A model generated the notes under the pieces. The model had not been told where the DNA came from and ran no database searches. It saw only the letters and a program-made list of their open reading frames with translations. Made by a program: the position numbers and the translations under genes. 13,446 nt of DNA from Candidatus Cloacimonadota bacterium (lineage in GTDB: Bacteria; Cloacimonadota; Cloacimonadia; Cloacimonadales; TCS61), in the NCBI GenBank assembly GCA_003647825.1, contig QMNP01000018.1, positions 1 through 13,446 on the forward strand. Direction: 5' to 3'. Shown here in pieces: positions 7,338 to 13,446 of the stretch. Position 1 is the stretch's first letter; each line of letters opens with the position of its first letter.

Positions 7338-7682
7338 TGTACAGGACTTGACTCGCTTTGAGTTTGCAAATGTGAGTCGAGAACTGCTTTAGATTATTCG
7401 TTCTCGCCCCAAATTTTATAAGTTGAGAATTTTAGAAAGAAATCTTATTTCAGGTCGGGGCAAATCCGTTGATACATTTGGTTTAAAGCATCGAGGAGTC
7501 TATATAGTTTTTAGTTTTCGTCTCGGAAGGCCTATTTTGATTCAGATCGAAATGATTAAACCAACATTGCTCTGAAAAGGTCTCTTCAGCAGAATCATTC
7601 AATTGATACTTTCAGAGTTAGTCTTTTATAAATACATAACATTGAAAGTGCTAAGCAAGGAGATAATTTGGAAGAAGCCTTT
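7338..7682. other. Convergent intergenic region without an evident gene
   Basis: This 345-bp AT-rich stretch separates the ends of the M42 gene (plus) and the radical SAM gene (minus). I find no strong GC-rich hairpin with a T-run for either transcript. Weak structures only are present: CTGAA/TTCAG (7572-7576, 7585-7589) and ACTTTCA/TGAAAGT (7608-7614, 7643-7649). The right end contains a promoter-like sequence, listed separately. No open frame of note lies wholly within it. Confidence 0.6.
7603..7632 (+). promoter_or_regulatory. Promoter-like sequence facing the 3' end of the radical SAM gene
   Basis: TTGATA (7603-7608) and TATAAA (7627-7632) are separated by 18 bases, close to sigma70 -35 and -10 elements. 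About 25 bases after the -10 there is AAGGAG (7657-7662), then five bases and a TTG at 7668, opening a 32-codon frame to 7766. Promoter, ribosome binding site and start are correctly ordered, but nearly all of that frame lies antisense within the neighbouring gene's coding end. AT-rich DNA produces such matches by chance. If real, it would make an antisense RNA or a very small protein. Confidence 0.3.
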
Positions 7683-10133
7683 TCAAGGTTTTTCAACCAC
7701 CAACCTCTGCCGAACAATCTTAAACCGATTTGTTTCAAAACGGTCAATTTTATAAACATGTTCTAAAATATCAAAAATGCTGGCACCGATAACGGTTTTT
7801 GTTACGTTGAGTTGATAATCATTCCATTCAATTTTCTTAACAAGTTGTTTTAAATCTTTAGTTTTTTCTTTACCTTTGCGGATGCGAGTAAAGAGGAATT
7901 CTGTTGTTTGCAGGAAGTCAGTAGTTGCAGTTTGGAATTTATCATAATATTCAGCTGGTGGAATAACAGTAACATCTTCGAATTTATAATATTCCATGGC
8001 ATGCATCGCTTTATCCGTAAGTAGAACCACGTCTTTCAGCTGTAATGCTTTGGGCATCGCAGAATTCAAAGTATCAAAGAGCTTTTCCGTATCAGCAAAT
8101 TCCTTCATTACGAAATCGAAATATTCGTTGCGACCCTGAACACCCAGAGAGAGTGGTGGACCGAAGCTTATGACCGGATGAACATTAAAACCCTGGGAGT
8201 AGGTGATAGGCAGATCTGTAGCACGGAACACATTGTAGATCATGCGTACCAAATCGAGGTTTGTAACATAACTCATTTTACCCATTTTTTCAAAGAAAGC
8301 TCTATAGTGAATATTGGGACGGTTGTCATGGATCTTTTGCCTGAGTTTAAAAGGAGTTGGTGAAATAGGTTTTGAGTAATGAGGAATAATCGTATCATCA
8401 CAAAGTCCACAACCGGTGCAATTTCCGTCGCGACAATCTGTTAATGTAGATTCTTCTTTTGCTCGCTGCCATTCCAGTTTCAGGAACTTTTCAGATATTC
8501 CTAAATCTATATCCTGCCAGAAAAGATATGAATCGAGCTTGATCTCGCTGGTATAATTACCCCATTTTAAATCAATTTCATTTGCTGCATCTTGCCATTT
8601 CTGGAAATTGAAATATTCACGCCAGCCATCGTAGAATGCTCCATTTTTATAGGCATGCAGAATTAGATTTCCCACTTTTGCATCACCTCGTCCGACCACA
8701 CATTCCAGCAAGGAAGAATCGACTTCATGGTATTTTATTTTTACAAATCTGTGTCTAGCAAAGGCATTCTTGATCCAGCGTGCTTTGCGGATCAGTTCGT
8801 CTTTATCTTCCATCTGGAACCATTGGAATGGAGTGAACGGTTTGGGAACAAAGGGTGAAATCGTCACATTGATCTGCAATCTTTTGCCGGAACTTTTTAT
8901 GATCCTAAAGATCAGGTCGATAATTGCCTGGATGTCGTCGTCCATCTCGTGGGGTAAGCCGATCATAAAGTAAAACTTTATGAGCTGCCAGCCGTTTTTG
9001 AGCGCAATTTCCACGCTCTTCAAAATCTCTTCTTCGGTGATATTTTTATTAATAATATTACGAAGGCGCTGGCTGCCTGCTTCCGGTGCTACCGTAAGCC
9101 CGGTTTGCCGCATGGCATTCATCAGCACTGTCAGCTCATCATCGATGCTGTCCACACGTAGAGACGGCAAAGATAAACTGGTTTTCTCCATTCGATTATA
9201 TATTTCCTGCAAAAGTGGTTTTATGCAGCTGTAATCACTGGAAGAAAGTGATGTAAGAGCAGCTTCACTCCAACCATAACAACTTACTTCTTTTACCAGA
9301 TTATCTGCCAATTGTTGAGCATCACGTTCCCGTACAGGACGATAGAAATATCCGGCAAAACAAAATCTACATCCTCGCGAGCATCCACGCATAATTTCAC
9401 TTACATAGCGGTAATGTGTCGGCTGCACCCAAGGCACGATCTGATCGGTATGCATTTTTTCCGGATTATCAAAATCCATGAATTTTCGAGCTTTGATCTT
9501 AGTACCGGTGTTGTGAAGTGATGGAATAAACATTCCTTCAATATTCTGCAGAGCAGCTAATATTTCTTTTCGAGATTTGCTTTTGTTGCGTTTTAAACAA
9601 TCCTTAATCTCCAGAATTGCTTCTTCACCATCTCCAATGAGAAATGCATCAAAGAATTGTGACATCGGTATTGGATTAGCAGCGCAGGGTCCGCCACCCA
9701 GGATGATTGGATCTTTTTCAGTACGTTCTTCTGCATTTATAGGAATCTGTGCTAAATCCAGCATATATAGAACATTCGTGAAAGTCAGTTCGCTTTGCAG
9801 AGTAAAGCCGATTACATCAAAATCTTGCATTGCAATCGACGACTCAATTCCAAACAGAGGAAGATTTTCAGATTTTAAAAGTTTTCCAAAATCCGGCCAG
9901 GGACAGTAAACTCGATCTGCAACTGCATCGGTTTCTTTGTTCAGAATTGTGTACAATATTTTCAATCCCAGATGCGAAAATCCGACTTCGTAAACATCGG
10001 GGAAAGCCAGACAGAAATTAACTGTCTTTTCTGATATTTCTTTGTTAAAGCTGTTCAATTCCTGATTTGTGTAGCGTGCTGGTTTTAGAACGGATGGAAG
10101 CAGATGGGTAAATTCTATTTTATTAAAGTTCAT
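7683..10133 (-). CDS. Radical SAM protein (TIGR03960-like) fused to a DUF2344/TIGR03936 domain
   Basis: This 816-residue fusion is of unknown function. Residues 1 to about 240 form the N-terminal region that databases call B12-binding-like (PDVYEVGFSHLGLKILY, GGGPCAANPIP, FLIGDGEEA), though no cobalamin DxHxxG motif is visible. The radical SAM core follows, with the iron-sulfur motif CSRGCRFC (Cys251, Cys255, Cys258), and TVAPEAGSQRLRNIINK typical of the family. A second cysteine group, Cys567, Cys572, Cys575 and Cys578, could hold another cluster. Residues about 605-816 are DUF2344 (HYRAFFEKMGKMSYVTNLDL, YSQGFNVHPVISFGPPLSLGV). As I recall, the two parts are separate neighbouring genes in some bacteria and fused in others. 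ATG at 10133 is preferred: an ATG at 10137 hits a stop after four codons, and GAGG lies ten bases upstream. It is last in the minus-strand gene row, 59 bp after the RodZ-like gene. The reaction and substrate are unknown. Confidence 0.92.
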   Translation of the reverse strand: MNFNKIEFTHLLPSVLKPARYTNQELNSFNKEISEKTVNFCLAFPDVYEVGFSHLGLKILYTILNKETDAVADRVYCPWPDFGKLLKSENLPLFGIESSIAMQDFDVIGFTLQSELTFTNVLYMLDLAQIPINAEERTEKDPIILGGGPCAANPIPMSQFFDAFLIGDGEEAILEIKDCLKRNKSKSRKEILAALQNIEGMFIPSLHNTGTKIKARKFMDFDNPEKMHTDQIVPWVQPTHYRYVSEIMRGCSRGCRFCFAGYFYRPVRERDAQQLADNLVKEVSCYGWSEAALTSLSSSDYSCIKPLLQEIYNRMEKTSLSLPSLRVDSIDDELTVLMNAMRQTGLTVAPEAGSQRLRNIINKNITEEEILKSVEIALKNGWQLIKFYFMIGLPHEMDDDIQAIIDLIFRIIKSSGKRLQINVTISPFVPKPFTPFQWFQMEDKDELIRKARWIKNAFARHRFVKIKYHEVDSSLLECVVGRGDAKVGNLILHAYKNGAFYDGWREYFNFQKWQDAANEIDLKWGNYTSEIKLDSYLFWQDIDLGISEKFLKLEWQRAKEESTLTDCRDGNCTGCGLCDDTIIPHYSKPISPTPFKLRQKIHDNRPNIHYRAFFEKMGKMSYVTNLDLVRMIYNVFRATDLPITYSQGFNVHPVISFGPPLSLGVQGRNEYFDFVMKEFADTEKLFDTLNSAMPKALQLKDVVLLTDKAMHAMEYYKFEDVTVIPPAEYYDKFQTATTDFLQTTEFLFTRIRKGKEKTKDLKQLVKKIEWNDYQLNVTKTVIGASIFDILEHVYKIDRFETNRFKIVRQRLVVEKP

Positions 10134-10140
10134 TCATTAT

Positions 10141-10184
10141 GTCCCTCGTCCTTCGACAAGCTCAGGATGACACAAGCTCGGGAC
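10141..10184. repeat. Copy of the dispersed repeat within the operon, framed by GTCCC/GGGAC
   Basis: Bases 10149-10172 contain TCCTTCGACAAGCTCAGGAT, a shorter variant of the repeat at 2540-2563. They are framed by GTCCC (10141-10145) and GGGAC (10180-10184). ACAAGCTC also appears twice (from 10156 and from 10172), so a partial duplication is likely. The element fills nearly the whole gap between the RodZ-like gene and the radical SAM gene. On the coding strand its edge reads GAGGGAC, which provides the only Shine-Dalgarno-like stretch for the radical SAM gene. Confidence 0.7.
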
Positions 10185-10192
10185 AAATTAGT

Positions 10193-10810
10193 TTATTTCT
10201 CGTAATTAAGCGGACTTTCTTTATCCTTGAACATCAGTTCATTTAGATAATCAGTTGTATCATGTAAGGCTTGTTTATTCAAACCGGCATCTTTTTTTTC
10301 ATCCAGTATTTCGGCAGCTTCTTCTTCCAGTTTATTTAGTTCTGTGTCTGGATTGAACACTTCTTTTTTAACTTCTATCTTATCTCGATCTACTTTATTA
10401 AATGGTGGCCAACTAAGAATATCATTATTGTAAAGGTAGATGATGAGTACAGTTAGAACAATAATCACAGCAACCAGCAAAATCATGGCAAAGAAATTGG
10501 AAGGTAAAACATACTTCTTCTCTTCAATGGATTTTTCGCGGGAAATATGAATTGGCCTCTGACTGAATTTCTCATTGAAAATAGATAATATCTTTTCTTC
10601 ATCGGCACCCAAATGCTTAGCATAATTTATGATCATAGCTTTGGCGTATCCAACTCCACCCAGATTTGAAAATATGTCATTTTCTATCTCTTCCAGTAAC
10701 CGAACTTTTATTCTTGTCATTTCAGAGATCTCTTCCAAAGTCATTTTCTTCTGTTCTCGTAATGACTTCAGATATGAACCGATACTCTCTATTAATGCTA
10801 CATTTTCCAT
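10193..10810 (-). CDS. RodZ-like membrane-anchored helix-turn-helix protein
   Basis: The 205 residues start with a helix-turn-helix domain of the RodZ/HTH_25 type at about 7-75 (GSYLKSLREQKKMTLEEISEMTRIKVRLLEEIE, written here in part as LREQKKMTLEEISEMTRIKV). The family's GYAKAMIINYAKHLGAD segment ends that domain. A charged linker leads to one membrane segment at about 104-127, then an acidic, Lys/Glu-rich tail of about 75 residues. RodZ in other bacteria ties the MreB cytoskeleton to the wall-building machinery, with the helix-turn-helix domain in the cytoplasm. The C-terminal part here is short and low in complexity and shows no obvious periplasmic beta domain. GAGG (10817-10820) lies six bases before ATG. 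It follows the YfiM-like gene by 38 bp in the dapB-dapF row. It may be a true RodZ or merely a relative with the same architecture; no mreB is in the window. Confidence 0.82.
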   Translation of the reverse strand: MENVALIESIGSYLKSLREQKKMTLEEISEMTRIKVRLLEEIENDIFSNLGGVGYAKAMIINYAKHLGADEEKILSIFNEKFSQRPIHISREKSIEEKKYVLPSNFFAMILLVAVIIVLTVLIIYLYNNDILSWPPFNKVDRDKIEVKKEVFNPDTELNKLEEEAAEILDEKKDAGLNKQALHDTTDYLNELMFKDKESPLNYEK

Positions 10811-10848
10811 ATTAAACCTCGATGGTGTGTTACACTATTCATTTCAAA

Positions 10849-11172
10849 CTACCTCAAATTATTTATTAAAATTATTCCACAGGCAATGCCTGCAAAATCG
10901 TAAGCCAGATCATGCCAGCTCCAATAAGTTTCGCCTAACGTCTTATCTGAATACTCTTTAGTCATTCCCATCAGTGCAGTAAAATTCACCGAAATGATCA
11001 GACTGTTTTGCTTAGAGTTGTCCAATATATCTTTCGCAACACCATAATTCCAATAGGTAAGAGCTGCAGAATAAGTGAAATGAGCCGCTTTGTCTTTTCC
11101 CAGCCAGGGACTTTTTGCATCCAGCAGGAATGAAATTGAAATCAGGATCAGGATTAATGCAAATTTTCTCAT
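10849..11172 (-). CDS. Small exported YfiM-like (DUF2279-type) protein
   Basis: This is a 107-residue protein with a hydrophobic signal (MRKFALILILISISFLLDAKS) lacking a lipobox cysteine, so it is secreted or membrane-anchored rather than a lipoprotein. The mature part has the pattern GKDKAAHF (residues 25-32), MTKEYSD (70-76), WSWHDLAYD (84-92) and a Gly-rich hydrophobic C-terminus. This matches my recollection of the YfiM/DUF2279 group: a conserved DK..H, then KE..D, then W.W.DL..D..G. The invariant polar residues within hydrophobic stretches suggest an active or binding site in the membrane, but the function is unknown. Its ATG overlaps the dapF stop as ATGA, so translation is probably coupled to dapF. 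The assignment is by motif only. Confidence 0.7.
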   Translation of the reverse strand: MRKFALILILISISFLLDAKSPWLGKDKAAHFTYSAALTYWNYGVAKDILDNSKQNSLIISVNFTALMGMTKEYSDKTLGETYWSWHDLAYDFAGIACGIILINNLR

Positions 11173-11942
11173 ACTTCTACTACACCAGAGAACACAAATT
11201 CAACTTCACCTGTAAGGAAGATATTCGAACCATCATAACCTATAATGACATTTCCGCCGGGTGAATGTAATTTTACAGTTTTTTCCAAATGCTCATTTAC
11301 AATTCCCGCATAAACTGCAGCACAGGAACCGGTCCCGCAGGAAAGAGTTACTCCACTGCCGCGTTCCCAAATTTTCATTTTCACTTCTTTTGGGGAAATA
11401 ATCTCAACAAATTCAATATTTACTCCGTCTGGAAATTTCGCATCAGATTCAATTTCCTTTCCGGTAATTTCAGTATTAATAATATCTAATTTTTTTTCGA
11501 AAATAACAAAATGCGGATTTCCAATATCGATTAAACTTCCACTGAAACCTTTAACTATTGCATTTCCAAGCTGAACAGGTTTTCCTAAGCATACTTTTAT
11601 TGTCCTAGAGTTTGGTTTTACTTTCCCAGTTTTAATTCCGGATGCAGTATCAATTTTGAAATCAATTTGATCTGATTTTAAAGAAAGGTAATAAATTACA
11701 CTTTGCAGGGCAGAGCCGCACATTTTGCCTTCGCTGCCGTCCGAGTTGAATATCCTCATCTTCGCATCAGATTTTGTACTGGATTCGATCAATACAATTC
11801 CATCAGATCCAATATTAAATCTTCGGTTGGAAAGTTTTCTTGAAAGCTTACTAAAATTTAGATCGGGAAGTAGTGTCTTCTGAAAATCAAAATAGATGTA
11901 GTCATTGCCTTGAGCCTGCATTTTAAAGAAATCTAATTTCAT
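11169..11942 (-). CDS. dapF: Diaminopimelate epimerase DapF
   Basis: DapF converts LL-diaminopimelate to meso-diaminopimelate in the cytoplasm, feeding lysine synthesis and peptidoglycan. It is a cofactor-independent two-cysteine racemase of 257 residues, a normal length. The first half carries QGNDYI (12-16 region) and SDGSEGKMCGSALQ with catalytic Cys75. The second carries GNPHF (141-145), GVNIEF (173-178), WERGSG (192-197) and LSCGTGSCA with catalytic Cys202. The segment after Cys75 is unusual: most enzymes have CGN followed by Gly or Ala and then Arg, whereas this one reads CGSALQ. It starts 12 bp after dapB and overlaps the next gene by four bases. The Shine-Dalgarno is weak (AGAAG), suggesting coupling to dapB translation. 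Identity is secure; the variant motif deserves care. Confidence 0.95.
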   Translation of the reverse strand: MKLDFFKMQAQGNDYIYFDFQKTLLPDLNFSKLSRKLSNRRFNIGSDGIVLIESSTKSDAKMRIFNSDGSEGKMCGSALQSVIYYLSLKSDQIDFKIDTASGIKTGKVKPNSRTIKVCLGKPVQLGNAIVKGFSGSLIDIGNPHFVIFEKKLDIINTEITGKEIESDAKFPDGVNIEFVEIISPKEVKMKIWERGSGVTLSCGTGSCAAVYAGIVNEHLEKTVKLHSPGGNVIIGYDGSNIFLTGEVEFVFSGVVEV

Positions 11943-11954
11943 GATCTGCTACTT

Positions 11955-12689
11955 CTAAATAATTTCCTGAAAAACATCTGCAAAGTTGTAAAAACCTTTT
12001 CTATCACAGATCCAGCTGGCTGCTTTCAATGCACCTATGGCTAAACCAGTTCTATTTCTGGTAGTGTGTGTAAGTTCAATTGAATCTGCAGTGGAATCGA
12101 AACCAATAGTGTGAGTTCCTGGAATATTGCCGGCTCTCAAGCTAGCAAAATGGAACTCATCTGCATCAATTTTTCGATCTAATTTTTTGTATTGTGCTTT
12201 TTCTTTTCGATCGATATTTTTTAAGACAATCTCAGAAAGTATCTTCGCAGTTCCAGAAGGACTGTCTTTCTTTTTATTGTGATGAGCTTCCAAGCCGTAA
12301 ACATCATAATCCTCTGCCTGGTTTATCAATTTTGTGGTTTCCTCGATGATCTTATAAAAAAGGTTCATACCAGGAGAAAAATTTGAACCAAAGATAAAAC
12401 CTGTTCCATTTTTCTCCACAAGTTTTTCAATATTCGATAGTTTATTAAACCAGCCGGTTGTACCCGTAACCAGATTCTTTTTTAATGATATGATTTTGCT
12501 GATATTATCAAAAGCTGCGAAAGGAGCTGTGAATTCGAGACAAACATCTGCAGCACCCAATGTTTGCTCATTAATTTCATTATTCAATAATGGATCAATA
12601 ATCGAAATTACTTCGAAATTATATTCAGGTGCTAACTTCTCAATGAGTTGTCCCATCTGTCCATATCCGACGATAGCTAATTTTATCAT
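11955..12689 (-). CDS. dapB: 4-hydroxy-tetrahydrodipicolinate reductase DapB
   Basis: DapB reduces 4-hydroxy-tetrahydrodipicolinate to tetrahydrodipicolinate with NAD(P)H, the second dedicated step to diaminopimelate. The 244 residues are slightly short for the family. The Rossmann motif GYGQMG is at 8-13, LEFT at 51-54, and GTTGW at 76-80. The catalytic segment EAHHNKKKDSPSGTA is at 134-148, with His136 the expected proton donor and Lys140 the expected substrate-binding lysine by alignment to the E. coli enzyme. RAGNIPGTHTIGF (185-197) is another family mark. The start is 12 bp after the M20 peptidase stop; AGGAT overlaps that stop codon and serves as ribosome binding site. It pairs naturally with dapF just downstream. 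Confidence 0.96.
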   Translation of the reverse strand: MIKLAIVGYGQMGQLIEKLAPEYNFEVISIIDPLLNNEINEQTLGAADVCLEFTAPFAAFDNISKIISLKKNLVTGTTGWFNKLSNIEKLVEKNGTGFIFGSNFSPGMNLFYKIIEETTKLINQAEDYDVYGLEAHHNKKKDSPSGTAKILSEIVLKNIDRKEKAQYKKLDRKIDADEFHFASLRAGNIPGTHTIGFDSTADSIELTHTTRNRTGLAIGALKAASWICDRKGFYNFADVFQEII

Positions 12690-12701
12690 ATCAAATTAAT
12701 C

Positions 12702-13446
12702 CTAACTTTTTGAATAAATCCTGATAATTTCTTTTACCCATTTTACACCGTTTTCCAATTCAGAAATAGCTATGCATTCATCTACGGTATGAACTTTATC
12801 CATTCCAGATCCTGCCACTGCCATTTTCAATCCATTTTGATTGAAAACATTTACATCACTGCCGCCACCACCAACTTCACCTTTGTAAGTAATACCAATA
12901 TTTTCAGCAGCAATTTTGGCTAGTCTGATAGTCTCATCATCTTCAGCAAGTCGAAAAGCTTGATATTCTTCCTCTAAATCAATCTCTACAGCAGCTTTGT
13001 AGCCGTCAATTTCATGTTTTGCCGCTGCATCCAAAAGCGCATTAGTCATTTTATCTGTAATTTCTTTAAGTTTTTTGGGATCATGACTACGCACTTCAGC
13101 TTTGATGATAACCTCATTGGGAACGATATTTGTTGCTTTCCCGCCAGAAATATATCCTACATTGCAGGTTGTTTCATTATCGATCCTGCCAAGAGGCATG
13201 GCAGCTATCGCTTCAGATGCTACTCTAATTGCATTAATTCCTTTTTCCGGCGCAACACCAGCATGAGATTCTTTACCACGAACAATATATTTCATTCTAT
13301 TGGCAGAAGGTGCACCAATACTTATCTGACCAACATGGTGTGAATCCAGGGCATATCCGATCTCAGATTTGATCATCGAATAATCCAGGTATTTTGCACC
13401 TAATAAACCAATTTCTTCTGATATTGTGAAAAGAACTTCTACGGGA
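12702..13446 (-). CDS. M20-family PepT-like metallopeptidase, N-terminal part missing
   Basis: The frame runs through the window edge; the ATG at 13376 is internal, because the preceding codons read PVEVLFTISEEIGLLGAKYLDYS, here cited as FTISEEIGLLGAK. That motif contains the catalytic and metal-binding glutamates of M20 peptidases, so the start lies outside the window. About 248 residues are visible: the end of the catalytic domain, the lid domain (GKESHAGVAPEKGINAIR, LGRIDNETTCNVG, GGKATNIVP, VRSHD) and the C-terminal metal-binding histidine in GMDKVHTVDE. These fit the PepT-like tripeptidase group best. Its place directly before dapB raises the alternative of a DapE-like deacylase, also an M20 enzyme, but the EEIGLLGAK signature argues for peptidase. 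Translation runs into dapB with a 12-bp gap. Confidence 0.9.
   Translation of the reverse strand, partial: PVEVLFTISEEIGLLGAKYLDYSMIKSEIGYALDSHHVGQISIGAPSANRMKYIVRGKESHAGVAPEKGINAIRVASEAIAAMPLGRIDNETTCNVGYISGGKATNIVPNEVIIKAEVRSHDPKKLKEITDKMTNALLDAAAKHEIDGYKAAVEIDLEEEYQAFRLAEDDETIRLAKIAAENIGITYKGEVGGGGSDVNVFNQNGLKMAVAGSGMDKVHTVDECIAISELENGVKWVKEIIRIYSKS

Noticed and set aside
7345..7460. Possible terminator from GACTC/GAGTC or GCCCC/GGGGC pairs after the M42 gene
   Set aside because: The stems are only five base pairs with long loops and no T-run follows, so they are not convincing.
12702..13376. ATG at 13376 as the start of the M20 peptidase
   Set aside because: The in-frame codons upstream to the window edge encode the essential EEIGLLGAK motif, so the ATG is internal.

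Overview
The window comes from a moderately AT-rich bacterial genome with a Gram-negative envelope. It encodes an outer-membrane channel, a lipoprotein adaptor, an RND pump and the meso-diaminopimelate enzymes used for peptidoglycan. Gene content and the dense, varied palindromic intergenic repeats remind me of Candidatus Cloacimonadota or a neighbouring lineage. This is an inference from recall; no rRNA or marker gene is present to settle it.

Left half, plus strand (1-7337): a three-gene tripartite efflux locus in the order TolC-like channel (5' end cut off), lipoprotein membrane-fusion protein, RND permease. A repeat-rich spacer of about 530 bp follows, then a single M42-family metallo-aminopeptidase gene. 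The RND permease looks intact but lacks the TM4 aspartates and TM10 lysine of the canonical AcrB proton relay; this is the most interesting protein-level observation. The spacer at 5741-6269 carries several unrelated palindromes: a 10-bp perfect hairpin, a cluster of GTTCCCAAA-type half and full palindromes (one followed by a T-rich run and terminator-like), a TAGCAT hairpin, and a 114-bp element with nested inverted repeats.

Right half, minus strand (13446-7683): a tightly packed row of six genes, probably one operon, read right to left: an M20 PepT-like peptidase (5' end cut off), dapB, dapF, a small YfiM-like exported protein, a RodZ-like membrane helix-turn-helix protein, and a large radical SAM protein of unknown function fused to a DUF2344 domain. 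Gaps are 12-59 bp and dapF overlaps the next gene by ATGA. dapB and dapF supply meso-DAP for lysine and peptidoglycan, and a RodZ-like protein fits a cell-wall or cell-shape theme. The roles of the YfiM-like and radical SAM proteins are unknown.

The two halves converge on a 345-bp gap (7338-7682) without an obvious gene or strong terminator. It does hold a promoter-like sequence pointing into the 3' end of the radical SAM gene. A dispersed repeat related to TGTCATCCTGAGC...TCGAAGG occurs twice as an inverted pair (2498-2563) inside the efflux locus and once (10149-10172) just before the radical SAM gene. I see no tRNA, rRNA, CRISPR array, transposase or phage gene. Apart from the repeats and the RND substitutions this is mostly ordinary chromosomal sequence.
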